Origin: Fallopia convolvulus
Taxonomy: Eukaryota > Streptophyta > Magnoliopsida > Caryophyllales > Polygonaceae
Assembly (NCBI GenBank): GCA_964016875.1
Contig: OZ024724.1
Coordinates: 13,558,501-13,622,500 of the forward strand
DNA: 64,000 bases
Direction of reading: 5' to 3'
The notes under the pieces are model-generated. The model saw only the letters and a list, made by a program, of their open reading frames with translations. It did not search any database and was not told where the DNA came from. This document shows positions 45,540 to 57,474 of this stretch, in pieces. Positions within the stretch are counted from its first letter, which is position 1. Each line of letters starts with the position of its first letter. The translations under genes were made by a program, and so were the position numbers.

Positions 45540-47840
45540 TGAAACACCCCGTCTTAATGTCGGGGCGCTACTCGGTAGTTGACCCTCTCGAGCACTACCA
45601 GAACTAGTTTGACAACTAAACACTTCGACCTTGCAACTCGGGCACGACGAGAAAGCGAATTTAAATCATCCAACTATCATTTATTAAAGCATATCTGTAC
45701 AATGTCATGCAAGAGGTCCCCAAAACTGAGACAAACCACAACAACCTGACAACCCACATAAGTCAACAAAAATAGAAAACTTCCAAAACATAAACTAAAT
45801 ACTAAAACAGAACCCCCAACCAATTCCAACACCTAACGACACGCACGACAACGATCTTCTGCAACATCTGACCTAGGCTCCACCACGAGTCCTGAAAGGG
45901 TACCTGGAACTGAAAAATAAAAGTCCCCGAGGGGTCAGCTACTATCCTAGGCAAGCTAGATAACACGCGGCAATAGTAAGACGTTTGGAAACCATAAATA
46001 ACCAACAACTTAACCTTTAACAAGTTCATAGATCAAAACAGAATAAGTCAACACACATTTCATCAATCTAGATAACGAGTGAAGGGAAAGGCAAGGAAAC
46101 ATCTCAACAATCTAAATATCAAGCGCAAAAGTAAAGCGTTTGAAATAATAGACAACGCTTCGACATTCAACAAATGAAGGGAAAGATAACGAAACAAGCA
46201 ATTCATCAAACATAACAAAAATTCACAAGGTCGAAAGCCAACTAAGTAATCACACACAAACACACAACAAAACCATTCGCAATCCTATTGGGAAATGCAA
46301 TTCTCCCTTCCTCCACCGCATTCCCATCTACGGCGCTAACTCACCTGCGCCCGAGTGCAGAGGCAAGCCCTCTCACTTTGCATATATGTCATCCTTCCAA
46401 CCCCTGGTCAAGCCTCCACTAGAGCACTTGCCAAAAACCAAGCAAATAATTTTTATTTTTGAAGGGGCACGGCCTACACATGACCATGGCTAAACGCCTC
46501 TTCGCCACCGACAATCATCGCACATGATCGTGTCGGTTACGCTGCCAGCACAGAGAAAACAAGAACAATTTCTTTTACAAGAATACGTTTGGAATAAAAA
46601 GCGCATCACATCATACATTAAAACATTTCACTAGGAAAAACATACCTTCGGGACTAGTTCCCAAAACCAATCTCACAATCACGGCATGAAATCTAACAAG
46701 ACTAGAATAGAGTCGAGCAAGTCGAGAACGACTTACCTGAGAAGAATTCCCATGTCACGCAACACACTGACTACCGAGTAAAGCGGAAACCTAAGATAGT
46801 AGTATAAGAATGAATTTCACATTCAGATACACGTCAAGGTTCAAGAAAAATTCAAGGCTTACCAACTAAAGTTTAATATACTCTAGGGCTTGGCCTAAAA
46901 CTACTCTGAAGATTCCCCTAAAAGAAACTCAAATTTCCATTCTACTTGAACTATTCCAACAACTGACCTAGTCTACTTTTAAGCATATAAAGATGTTGGA
47001 GACTTCAAGGCACAAAGAACTATTCCCTTTTTAATCTTTATTTAACACAACATCATTACACCCATATGTGCCCTTCATTCATTCAATTTCATTTTTCAAG
47101 ATCACTAGGATTATTCGATGAATCTTGCAAATAGGAAAGTGTCGGGTCCTAACCCCTACAAGGGTCAACCACAAAATTAGGTCTCAGGTCTCTTACAAAC
47201 ATTCAAACTTGGGCCACCAAACATACATTACACCCCACGAAAGGATACAACCGGTCAAATTGATATAGACTAACATCACACAAATCCAAGACGTCAAAGA
47301 TCAACATTCCAATTAGTGTGTTTAATGGTAAACCAAATAAATATACAAACATCAAGCAATTAGATACCACCCACATGGCATTCAACAAATCAAATACAAT
47401 TGCACACAACCATTGGAAATATCAAGGTCGAAAATAAATACAAGTTGTTCTTTGAAACTGAGGTTTAGGGAGCAACCAATCAAAAGCACATAAATACATA
47501 TTAAGGCGAAATCCGACCTCGTGATCTGATCAACCTTTAGAACGGAAATGGAGGAGGGCGGCACCGAATCTGCATCGTCAAGAGTTGAACTCCTCCTCTG
47601 ATTTTGGTTATTGGGTTCGGCGCTCCAGAATTTTGGCAAAGGTAAGATTGGGGTAGAAGAAAGTTAGGGTAGGGAAAAAAAGAATTAAGAGGGCAAGGAG
47701 TGGATTGGGCTTCAAGACTCCAAAAGAAAGTTTTGGGCTTTTCGGCCCAAACAAAGAAATGTAGTAGATTTTTAATAAAAAGGTAGGAATTTGAAAGAAA
47801 ATAGATTATCTAATTCGCAATTAAAAAACCGGGTCTTACA
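45540..47840 (-). repeat. Chromovirus 3' LTR (2,301 bp)
   Basis: Matches the other LTR at about 96 percent by eye over the first 180 bases. It has one copy of the 203-bp unit that is triplicated in the other LTR, and lacks about 440 bp present there. A purine-rich tract (minus-strand AACAAGGGTAGTA) sits just inside at about 47841-47853. Confidence 0.93.
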
Positions 47841-48129
47841 TACTACCCTTGTTAGGGAAAGTTTCGTCCCGAAAATTTGAGTGTTAAAGTGGAAACTTAC
47901 CAAGGTTCTCGAGGTCTTACAACCTCTCCCCTTGAAGAGGTTCGTCCTCGAACCCCAAATCGTTGACAACATCTCAAACATAACATGGGGAAAACAAAAC
48001 GTAATCCAAAGTAGTATAACCATGAATAAAAATAATCAATCCATACAAATGTCAAAACACGATCAAGCAAACATCAAACACGCCTAGTAGCACTAAGACA
48101 TAACAACGTCATACCTACTCCTGGGCGAC

Positions 48130-48370
48130 CTTTAAACTCTACTCTCAAAGGCCTCTACTAAACCCGAGTGCAGTTCGGGGTAGTTCTCTCTCATTCTATC
48201 CTTGATCTCCTAAGTAGCATCCTCGACACCTCGCCGAGACCACTGAATCAATACCAACTGAATCTCCTTGTTCCGCAACTTCTTCGAACGCCTGTCTAGG
48301 ATCGCTATCCGCTGCTCTTTGAAGATATGATCGGGCTCAACCTCCAACTCTTCATAGTTGAGCATGTGAC
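48130..48370 (-). pseudogene. Integrase C-terminus with chromodomain
   Basis: The minus strand reads ILDRRSKKLRNKEIQLVLIQ, then WSRRGVEDAT, a stop, and EIKDRMRENYPEL. This is the chromodomain layout of chromoviruses, which directs integration toward marked chromatin. A stop falls where the conserved Trp is expected. Confidence 0.8.
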
Positions 48371-48589
48371 TGGGATCCGGAATGTACTATCTCAGCTGTG
48401 ACACATGAAAAACAGGGTGAACACCATCCAAGGTGGGCGGTAGCGCTAGTCTGTAAGCTACCTCGCCAACTCTCTCTAGTATCTCAAACGGCCCAATATA
48501 GCGGGGACTAAACTTCCCCTTCACCCTAAATCTCCTCACACCACGTGTAGGAGACATTCTCAACCAGATGTGTGCCCCTATCTTAAACT

Positions 48590-49191
48590 CTAGTGGCCGA
48601 CGTCGCTTGTCTGCATAGGATTTTTACGACTCTTGTGCGGTTAGCATATGCTCCCGGATCAAAGTTACTTTCCCAATCGTCTCATCTATCAGTGTGGCCT
48701 CTCTCCTACAACATCCGACGGGTCATCCCAGCACAACGGTGTCCTGCACCTGCGACCATACAAAGCCTCATACGGAACCATCTGACTGTGTGTGGTAAAC
48801 AGTGGTGAAGTGTAATATCGTTCCTAGTGCCTCATGCACTTGTTGCCAAAATCTAGAAATGAAATACCCATCACGATCTGACACAATTTTCTTAGGCACA
48901 CCATGCAGTCTAACTATCTGATTTTATGAATACCTCTACTAGCTTGTTCATTGGCGAAGTCTCCTAAAAAGGTAAGAAGCGAAAAGTCTTTGTTAACATG
49001 TCCATTACAACCCAGATGGCATAATGACCTCTGTTGATCCACAACCTAGAGACGAAATCCATAGAAATATCTCCCCACTTCCACTCTAGAATAGGAAGTG
49101 ATTGGAGCATCCTTCCCGACCTTTGGTGCTCAACCTTTACCTGTTGACAAAATTGACACTTAGCCACAAATCTTGCTACATCTGACTTCAT
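48590..49191 (-). pseudogene. Integrase remnant
   Basis: The minus strand from 49191 shows VAKCQFCQQVKVEHQR (zinc-binding Cys pair) and WKWGDISMDFVSRL, then VVMDMLTKTFRFLPF, the first catalytic Asp region of a gypsy integrase. Further downstream the core continues in broken frames. Confidence 0.8.
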
Positions 49192-49623
49192 GTCATCCTA
49201 CTAATGATACTATCGTAAATCCTTGTACACCTTACTCGTTCCGGGGTGTATCGTTTAAGGTGTAGCTTGGGCTTCTTGCAAAAACCTTTGTCTCAACTCT
49301 GCATCCCAAGACACACAAATTCGGCCGTAGAAACTCAAGATATTGTCTTCTCTCTCTACAAAGATAGGTGCCTCTCCTCGGTTCAACTTCTGCCTCGGAT
49401 CTTAAATCATTGAACACATTTCCTGTTTCAACTTGACTTCTTCAAACAAGGTCGGTTGATACTCCAAGATACTTAGTCTATCCTGGTAACGCTGAATATG
49501 TACCTCGATTCAGTACCTCATCAGCTCTTCTCTCTCTGTGCAACTTTGGTTGAGCAGTCAAAAGAGCCAACATACACCCTAGAGGCGTCTTCGTAGTAAA
49601 AGGCATCGATGAATAGATTCACC

Positions 49624-49860
49624 TCACATGGGTCGTAAAGGATCTCCAAAACATAGTCCTTTAGCAACTCGAGCCATCTTCGTAGTCTCACCTTCAATTC
49701 TCTCTGAGTGAAGATTATGATCTTTCATCACTTTGCATGTACTCCCATAGAAGTAATGACGCCAAAATTTCAAGGTATGTACCACTATTGTCAACTCCAA
49801 AACATGAGTAAGTTCATTTTGCTCATTCGGCTTCAATTGTCTCGGGGCATAAGCAATCAC
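49624..49860 (-). pseudogene. RNase H remnant of the chromovirus
   Basis: Minus-strand YAPRQLKPNEQNELTHVLEL followed by HTLKFWRHYFYGSTCKV matches the gypsy RNase H region that follows RT. The downstream DHN resembles the usual TDHKS motif. Confidence 0.8.
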
Positions 49861-50089
49861 CCGACTGCTCTACATCAACACACATCCCAGGCCTACCTGG
49901 GAGACATTACAGTAATTCACAAAGTTCTCATTCCATTGAGGGAGCGCAAGTATATGAGTCAAAGTCAATCTTCCCTTCAACTAGTCGAAGCTCATCTAGG
50001 AGGACTCATTGTACTCAAAACGAGTGGTCTTCTTCAACAGATGGGTAAAAGATTGGGCTATACGGGAAAACCTTTCCATAACCCTCCAA

Positions 50090-50900
50090 TATTACCCCGC
50101 TAGTCCTAAGAAATATTGCTCTTCCTTCACATTCTTCGGGGCACACAAGCCTTCACGGCCTCCATCTTCACAAGGTCCCTCATAACTCTCTTAGCGGACA
50201 CCAAGTGTCCTAGAAAAGTGAATTCTGACAGCCTGGACTAGCACTTTGACAACTTAACAGACAGTCGGTGTTACCTTAACGCTCCTATCAACAGTGTGAG
50301 ATGCTCGTTGTGCTCTTCCTCATCCCTGAAGTAAATTAAAATGTCATCTAAGTAAACCACCACCACTCTGTCCAAGAAAACTATGAACATCCGATTTACC
50401 AACTCCATGAACACTTCGGGTGTATTCAATCCAAACGACATTACAACTCATAATGTTCATATCTTACTCAAAAAGCCGTCTTGGAATGTCCCCCTCCCGA
50501 ATCCTTGACTGATGATAACCAGACCTCAACTCCACCTTCGAAAACATAAACGAATGCAACAAATCATCACTATGAGGCAGTGAGTTTTTAGTCTTGATGG
50601 CGACTCGGTTCAACTCCCGATAAGCGATACACAACGAAGGGAATCATCCTTCATCTTTACAAGCGAAACTAAAGCTCCCTTAGTTGACACACCCGGACGT
50701 ACATACCCCTTCCCTAATACCTCTTCCAAATGAGTCTTCAACTCTTGCATTTCACCGGAGCTATGCCATAAAAGGCTCTTGAGATCGGTCTAGTCCCCAA
50801 CTCTGAATCAATACTAAAGTCCACCTCTCTTTGAGGCGGCCATCCTGGTAGTTCCTTTGGGAAAACCTCCTCAACTCACCAATTACAGGCATATCTAGAA
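50090..50900 (-). pseudogene. Reverse transcriptase remnant of the chromovirus
   Basis: The catalytic YLDD is encoded on the minus strand at 50343-50354, within VVVVYLDDILIY. Flanking RT text is split among frames by stops and small indels, so no long frame survives. Confidence 0.8.
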
Positions 50901-51285
50901 TGTTTGGCCTTCCTTGTCCCCTTGCAAGTCGTAGCACCAAAATCTCGCACATCTCTCACTAAACAATTTGGCGGCCTTCGACATACTCGGCATTGGTTCC
51001 ATCCCTACGTGCTCCAACTCCTAACTCATCAGTACATCCCCGTTATTCGCGGTATATCCAGCGTCGCTTTGAAGCATCTCATCCAATCTATTCCCAAAAC
51101 ACATCGTCGTCCGAGTAAAACTATATTACCATAAAATCTGCATATCAATATCTACCTTCTATTCTGATAGGGCACTGCAAAGTCTCCCTATTTCCACTCA
51201 CTTTATTGCAATCGTGTAAACCCACAACAAAAGATACCAACTCTGTGCAAGTCAATCCTAGTCTAGCCACGCAAGCAGAGATCAC

Positions 51286-51330
51286 TAAAGAGTGTGTGAC
51301 ACCCATGTCAAAAAAATTATGGACAAGTTT
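51286..51330 (-). pseudogene. Protease active-site remnant
   Basis: The minus strand reads FFDMGVTHSF, the gypsy protease active site in which the usual Asp-Ser-Gly is Asp-Met-Gly, so the enzyme would be inactive. Confidence 0.65.
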
Positions 51331-51399
51331 AGACTGAATTCAAAACGTACATATAGCTATCAGCGTATGTAAGACATCAGCCCTCCTTATCTCGAACAC

Positions 51400-52490
51400 T
51401 CGACGCTGGTTAGTCCTTAGGGTTTTGGCTCCTGTACCCCGTCCTTTGTTCTGGCCTGATGCCCACTGAGTCTGCTATGGTGGACGACAAGCTCCTTGGT
51501 TCACCTTCCTTGGTGATTGTCCCTGAGAGGGTACACTAACCCTACAATACTATCGTGTAAGGTTGGGCTTCCTACAGATAAATCATTTTCGGACTAGCTT
51601 CGAACACTGGCTCTTAATGTGATCATTGCTTCCACAACTGAAGCACTCTCTCGAACCCCTAATAGACTAGCTCAAATTCCACCAATCGGAAGCACCCTCT
51701 TGTAAAAAACTCTGCACTAGAGACATCTTCTCTTCTAGTGCCTGAATAGACTTCCAACATCGACCCCATTCTCCTCAGTAACTTCTCAACACCAGTACCC
51801 GAGCCCCAAAGAAGCATGGCACTCTAGTCTTCTTAACTCCATGCGCCACTTGTCCGGATGGGGCTCATCTCTCAGTGGATCTATAACATAGTCAACTACT
51901 TCTGGTCTCTGTACTTCTAGTAGCCCTTCTAGCTCAGCAACTCTAACAGTACTATGGTCTGGTGCCTCCATCTTAGTCCTTTAAACCCCATCATTAGTAT
52001 TCTGATCATGTAAAACTCTGGTGATAACCCACTGGCGGTGCATTGGCGCTAAACTGGGCCCCACTAGTTAGGGGTCATCCTCCAACAACAAACACGTTAG
52101 CATCTTGATGGTCGTCAACAACTAGACCTCCACTCTCTACAACTTATTCCTAGGGGTAAACATTCTGATGCTCAACGACAAAGGGATTCTCTCCTTTACA
52201 CCTACCACGGCCTCTCCTACTAGCAATAACAATTCCATCTCTGGTTTCTAGGGTCATCATTTCAGAAGGTCCATCAGTCAAAACTATAAACTTGATTAAA
52301 AGTTAAGAGTTCACTAACTTATTCTATGTGAGGTCCCTCGGCGGATGGCAGCAGAGTCGCGTCGTGTCAACTACCCCCTATATGCAACATGACTACCCCA
52401 TTTAAAACTTTTTAGAAAACACCAGTCGGTTTTTATTTTTAGTTGGACCTCGTGTACACTTGTTGTTCGGTTCCATGTGCCCTTGTTGCC
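51400..52490 (-). pseudogene. gag remnant with zinc knuckle
   Basis: A CCHC knuckle, CFSCGSNDHIKSQC, is encoded on the minus strand at 51604-51645 and followed closely by a stop. The capsid part further right is unrecognisable apart from a short frame at 51786-51971. This fixes the orientation: gag is nearest the right-hand LTR. Confidence 0.7.
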
Positions 52491-52496
52491 AACCTC

Positions 52497-52509
52497 GCTC
52501 TGACATCAA
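52497..52509 (-). promoter_or_regulatory. Degenerate primer-binding site, tRNA-Met type
   Basis: Minus-strand TTGATGTCAGAGC, two bases inside the 5' LTR, resembles TGGTATCAGAGC with changes in the first half. Confidence 0.65.
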
Positions 52510-53994
52510 CTTGAAACACCCCGTCTTAATGTCGGGGCGCTACTCGATAGTTGACCATCTCGGGCACAAACAGAATTAGTTTGACAACTAAACACTTGGA
52601 CCTTGCAACTCGGGCACGACGAGAAAGCGAATTTAAATCATCCAACTATCATTTATTAAAGTATATCTGTACAATGTCATGCAAGAGGTCCCCAAAACTG
52701 AGACAAACCACAACAACCTGACAACCCATATAAGTCAACAAAAATAGAAAACTTCCAAAACATAAACTAAAAACTAAAACAGAACCCCCAACCAATTCCA
52801 ACACCTAACGACACGCGCGACAACGATCCACTGCAACATCCAACCTAGGATCCACCACGAGTCCTAAAAGGGTACCTGGAACTGAAAAATAAAAGTCCCC
52901 GAGGGGTCCGCTACTATCCTAGGCAAGCTATATAACACGCGACAATAGTAAGACGTTTGAAAACCATAAATAACCAACAACTTAACCTTTAACAAGTTCA
53001 TAGATCAAAACAGAATAAGTCAACACACATTTCATCAATCTAGATAACGAGTGAAGGGAAAGGCAAGGAAACATCTCAACAATCTAAATATCAAGCGCAA
53101 AAGTAAAGCGTTTGAAATAATAGTCAACACTTCGACATTCAAAAAATGAAGGGAAAGATAACGAAACAAGCAATTCATCAAACATAACAAAAAATCACAA
53201 GGTCGGAGGCCAACTAAGTAATCACATACAAACACACAAAAAAACCATTCACAATCCTATTGGGAAATGCAATTCTCCCTTCCTCCACCGCATTCCCATC
53301 TACGGCGCTAACTCACCTGCGCCCGAGTGCAGAGGCAGGCCCTCTCACTTTTCATATATGCCATCCTTCCAACCCCTGGTCAAGCCTCCACTGGAGCACT
53401 TGCCAAAAACCAAGCAATTAATTTTTATTTTTGAAGGGGCCCGACCGACACACGACCATGGCTAGACGCCTCTCCGCCACCGACAATCATCGCACATGAT
53501 CGTGCCTGTTACGCTGCCAGCAAAGAGAAAAAAAGAACAATTTCTTTTACGAGAATACGTTTGGAATGAAAAGCGCATCACATCATACATTAAAACATTT
53601 CACTAGGAAAAACATACCTTTGGGACTAGTTCCCAAAACCAATCTCACAATCACGGCATGAAATCTAACAAGACTAGAATAGATCCGAGCAAGTCGAGAA
53701 CGACTTACCTGAGAAGAATTCCCATGTCACGCAACACACTGGATACCGAGTAAAGCGGAAACCAAAGATAGTAGTATAAGAATGAATTTCACATTAAGAT
53801 ACACGTCAAGGTTCAAGAAAAATTCAAGGCTTACCAACTAAAGTTTAATATACTAGGGCTTGTCCTAAAACTACTCTGAAGATTCCCCTGAAAGAAACTC
53901 GAATTTCCATTCTACACGAACAATTCCAACAACTGACCTAGTCTACTTTTAAGCATATAAAGATGTAGGAGACTTCAAGGCACAAAGAAATAGT

Positions 53995-54603
53995 CCCTTT
54001 TTAATCTTTATTTAACGCAACATCATAACACCCATATGTGCCCTTCATTCATTCAATTTCATTTTTCAAGATCACTAGGAGTATTCGAAGAATCTTGCAA
54101 ATAGGAAAGTGTCGGGTCCTAACCCCTACAAGGGTCAACCACAAAATTAGGTCTCAGGTCCCTTACAAACATTCAAACTTGGGCCACCAAACATACACCC
54201 TTTTTAATCTTTATTTAACGCAACATCATAACACCCATATGTGCCCTTCATTCATTCAATTTCATTTTTCAAGATCACTAGGAGTATTCGAAGAATCTTG
54301 CAAATAGGAAAGTGTCGCGTCCTAACCCCTACAAGGGTCAACCACAAAATTAGGTCTTAGGTCCCTTACAAACATTTAAACTTGGGCCACCAAACATACA
54401 CCCTTTTTAATCTTTATTTAACGCAACATCATAACACCAATATGTGCCCTTCATTCATTCAATTTCATTTTTCAAGATCACTAGGAGTATTTGAAGAATC
54501 TTGCAAATAGGAAAGTGTCGGGTCCTAACCCCTACAAGGGTCAACCACAAAATTAGGTCTCAGGTCCCTTACAAACATTCAAACTTGGGCCACCAAACAT
54601 ACA
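53995..54603. repeat. Three tandem 203-bp units inside the LTR
   Basis: Units 53995-54197, 54198-54400 and 54401-54603 each begin CCCTTTTTAATC and end with CAAACATACA. They differ by only a few bases, for example GTCGGG versus GTCGCG. The other LTR has a single copy near 47025-47230. Confidence 0.93.
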
Positions 54604-54940
54604 TTACACCCCACGAAAGCATACAACCGGTCAAAACGATATAGACTAACATCACACAAATCCAAGACGTCGAAGATCAACATTCCAGTTAGTGTGCTTA
54701 ATGGTAAACCAAATAAATATACAAACATCAAGCAATTAGATACCACCCACATTGCATTCAACAAATCAAATACAATTGCACACAACCATTGGAAATATCA
54801 AGGTCGAACATAAATACAATTTGTTCTTTGAAACTGAGGTTTAGGGAGCAACCAATCAAAAGCACATAAATACATATTAAGGTGAAATCCGACCTCATGA
54901 TTGGATCAACCTTTAGAACGAAAACGGAGGAGGGCGGCAC

Positions 54941-55381
54941 CGGCGTCAGCGGCTACACTCTTCCTCTTGTTCTGCCCCAACGGCTCGGTGAGGTCTAAGC
55001 CAGAATTTGGGCGGAAAAGTGTTGCTGCATCCGAAGGAAAGATTGACAAGCCGGTGGTATCGGTGAAACGGCGAGATGAGATGAGACGAGATGGACGACG
55101 GACTTGCGGCGCGGTTGGCGACCGCAACTGGAACGACCATTGGAACAAGCACCGAAACGAGATCTTAGAAGGGAACGAGAAGAGGACGGGAAAGGAAAAG
55201 AGGAAGGAAGAAGAGTCGAGCTTTACCGATGACGCTCCTTCGCTGAGACAGGGAAGAGTAGACGGTCTGTGGCAAGCACACGAAAGCGACGACGAAGACG
55301 ACTAACGAAGAGAAGGATTAGCGGCGTGAAAGGATTGGTGAGACGAGGACGGGATGGTGGACTCGTGGCGAGTTTCCGGCA
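54941..55381. other. LTR-specific ~440-bp segment
   Basis: Present only in the right LTR. It is GC-richer than the rest and carries a 134-codon plus-strand frame (54901-55305), rich in Arg, Lys and Glu, antisense to the element. Without a homologue I regard the frame as probably non-coding. The left LTR joins GCGGCACCG directly to AATCTGCATC. Confidence 0.6.
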
Positions 55382-55757
55382 TACGAATCTGCATCTTCAA
55401 GTGTTGAACTCCTCCTCTGATTTTGGTTATGGGGTTCGGCGCTCCAAAATTTTGGCAAAGGTAAGATTGGGGTAGAAGAAAGTTAGGGTAGGGATAAAAA
55501 AGAATTAAGAGGGCAAGGAGTGGATCGGGCTTCAAGACTCCAAAAGAAAATTTTGGGCTTTTCGGCCCAAACAAAGAAATGTAGTAGATTTTTAATAAAA
55601 AGGTAGGAATTTGAACGGAAATAGATTATCTAATTCGCAATTGAAAAATCGGGTCTTACAATATTATAGGATGTTACGATCCTAAGATCTGATTTTACGA
55701 TCCGATCCATAACACCTTCTGTGATCCGATCCTAGAATCTTGATTTTAATAACCTTG

Positions 55758-55765
55758 GTAGAGAT
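55758..55765. repeat. Right 8-bp target duplication of hAT element
   Basis: GTAGAGAT, matching 45081-45088. Confidence 0.88.
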
Positions 55766-56130
55766 CAGTCGAGTTATGTAAGCTAGGACTGCTTACCCAA
55801 AAACCCACCATCAAGGTGCATCTGCTCACCAATCACCATAGTGGTTGTGGAAAATGAAGTCGAAAGTGGAAAAGCCTTCCTCCGTCAAAGTTAAGCTTGA
55901 TGTGGTTAGGCTTAGGTTTTTCCCATTTGATTTTTCTTCTTCTCTTTTTGGTCCTTAAACTTTTGGTTAAGTCATTCTAATAATCATAGGGTTGGTTGGG
56001 TGTGCCATCTACAGGAAGTGGAGGATTTAGGGGGCGGGAGGGGCGACCGCCCCATGTTGCCGAAGGAACGAGAATTAATAGTGGGGGAATGGGGGAGTAG
56101 AGACAAACGGTGAAATTTTACTAAAACGCT
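55766..56130. other. Intergenic, possible continuation of the LTR-like fragment
   Basis: No gene. A GC-rich inverted motif, GGGGCGACCGCCCC, lies at about 56041-56054. Confidence 0.35.
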
Positions 56131-56230
56131 CTATTAACATGAAAGAGAAATTGCTTCACTTAGTGGAACGCAAGTGAGGCTTGAAGTTGGAGATCATTGG
56201 TTCGAATCTAGTCAACATCATTTTTTTAAT
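56130..56230 (+). repeat. Possible tRNA-derived SINE remnant
   Basis: A B-box-like GGTTCGAATCTA (56199-56210) lies about 35 bases after an A-box-like TCACTTAGTGG (56157-56167), and a T-rich run follows. Spacing fits an RNA polymerase III promoter, but no target duplication is evident. Confidence 0.3.
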
Positions 56231-57472
56231 GGACATACTTACAAATATGCCGAAATATATTTGACTAAAATTAATTGGCACAATAGCTAAAATTGGTTTT
56301 CAATTACAAAGTTATTATTTATCTTAATTAATTTCCACAAATATATTTAGGAAAATTTATTCACGAAAATAATATTCTATACTTTATATTTGTATTTGTC
56401 TTGAAATTTTGCTTTTTTTTTTCTTTCAGAAAACAAGTCATCCTTTAAAAAAAAATTTCGTCCACAAGTGATATTAATACCTAAAATGAGATAAAACATC
56501 TATACCCTTCATATATTCCAAAATTTTAAGGCTTATTTGAAATTTTGCTTTTAATTGGACAACATATTAAACTTAAGTTTTGTTTAGTAATCTCACCCTT
56601 CCAATGCGAAAAGGTGCATCCTTCGCTCCTTTATAATTAGGGTGATTTTCTACAACTCTATAATTATGTTTATATTGTGCAATATTTCTAAAAAATAAGG
56701 TTTTTTTTGCAACTTCTCGTATTTGGGTCAAGCCCGGAAGGTAGCATATACTGTATATAACATGTTTCCTAACGTTCTTGTTCCTTGGATTCGGATTCGG
56801 ATTCGGGGGCGGATTATCCAAACAAAAGAAAAAAAAGAAAGGAGAGAGATATGACATAGTAGGATTGATTTTCGTGTACAATGAGCTAAATGACAATAAA
56901 GGAGCAAAATATATTACTCCTTTATTTTAATTCGCTTCTTCGTTTATGGGAATGTACCCGAAGTGACAGCGTAATCAATGGCTCAGATTGTGTCCCTCGT
57001 TTCGTTAGGTTCTCGTCATTTAGAAAATGTTGAGCTAGGTTGAGTTGAGCCGGATACCGGATCTGCAAGGGTCCCATGCCTCAGTGACCCGTTCAAATCC
57101 CGGAAATTGACAAGGAATGACGTACACATGTTAGAGGACCAGCTGTCAGATCTTATCCTAGCAAACCCATCAACCTGTTTGGTAAAACATTCAAAATTTC
57201 AAATAACCATTAGGAATAATGGAATATAATCAAATTTATTCTACTATATTTAAGACAGATAAAATTAAACAAATTTGAATTTCGATTTCAAGTTCGGTTT
57301 CACTCTCTCTAAAGAAAGATGGCAGCTGGAGGGCACTAAAGGAGTAAATGGGCCCGGTTTATGATTGAGGGCCCCAAATTCATATCGTAAACAATACACG
57401 CATTTATTATACATGTAAAATGATTACTATCTCGAAATATGTGTTTTTCAATCATATAAATCCAAAAAACAA
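56231..57472. other. AT-rich intergenic stretch
   Basis: No supported gene. The minus-strand frame at 56573-56896 is low in coding character. Confidence 0.4.
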
Positions 57473-57474
57473 TA

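Larger units (their letters stand above)
45540..55660 (-). mobile_element. Ty3/gypsy chromovirus (minus strand), degenerate coding region
   Basis: LTRs at 45540-47840 and 52512-55660 are flanked by the 5-bp target duplication ATATT (45535-45539 and 55661-55665). On the minus strand the LTR begins TGTAAGACCC and ends GGTGTTTCA. Between them lie, in minus-strand order, a zinc knuckle, protease, reverse transcriptase, RNase H, integrase and a chromodomain, the order of a Tekay/Del-type chromovirus. The internal region of 4,671 bp has normal length but is riddled with stops. Confidence 0.93.
52512..55660 (-). repeat. Chromovirus 5' LTR (3,149 bp)
   Basis: Longer than its partner by 848 bp, fully explained by two extra copies of a 203-bp unit (53995-54603) and a segment of about 440 bp at 54941-55381 that the left LTR lacks. 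Confidence 0.92.
45089..55757. mobile_element. Non-autonomous hAT element, split by a chromovirus
   Basis: The left end CAGTGTTATTAAAATC and the reverse complement of the right end, CAAGGTTATTAAAATC, are inverted repeats; both fit the YARNG hAT terminus. An 8-bp target duplication is the hAT signature. Subterminal regions are full of GGATCGTA/TACGATCC words. The two arms (45089-45534 and 55666-55757) total only about 540 bp, so without the inserted retrotransposon this is a MITE-sized element with no transposase. Confidence 0.88.

Noticed and set aside
53995..54603. CRISPR-like or satellite array
   Set aside because: Only three 203-bp units without spacers, inside an LTR of a plant retrotransposon.
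57000..57110. tRNA-like segment with GTTCAAATCCCGG
   Set aside because: The A-box-like part is too far away and no cloverleaf could be built by eye.
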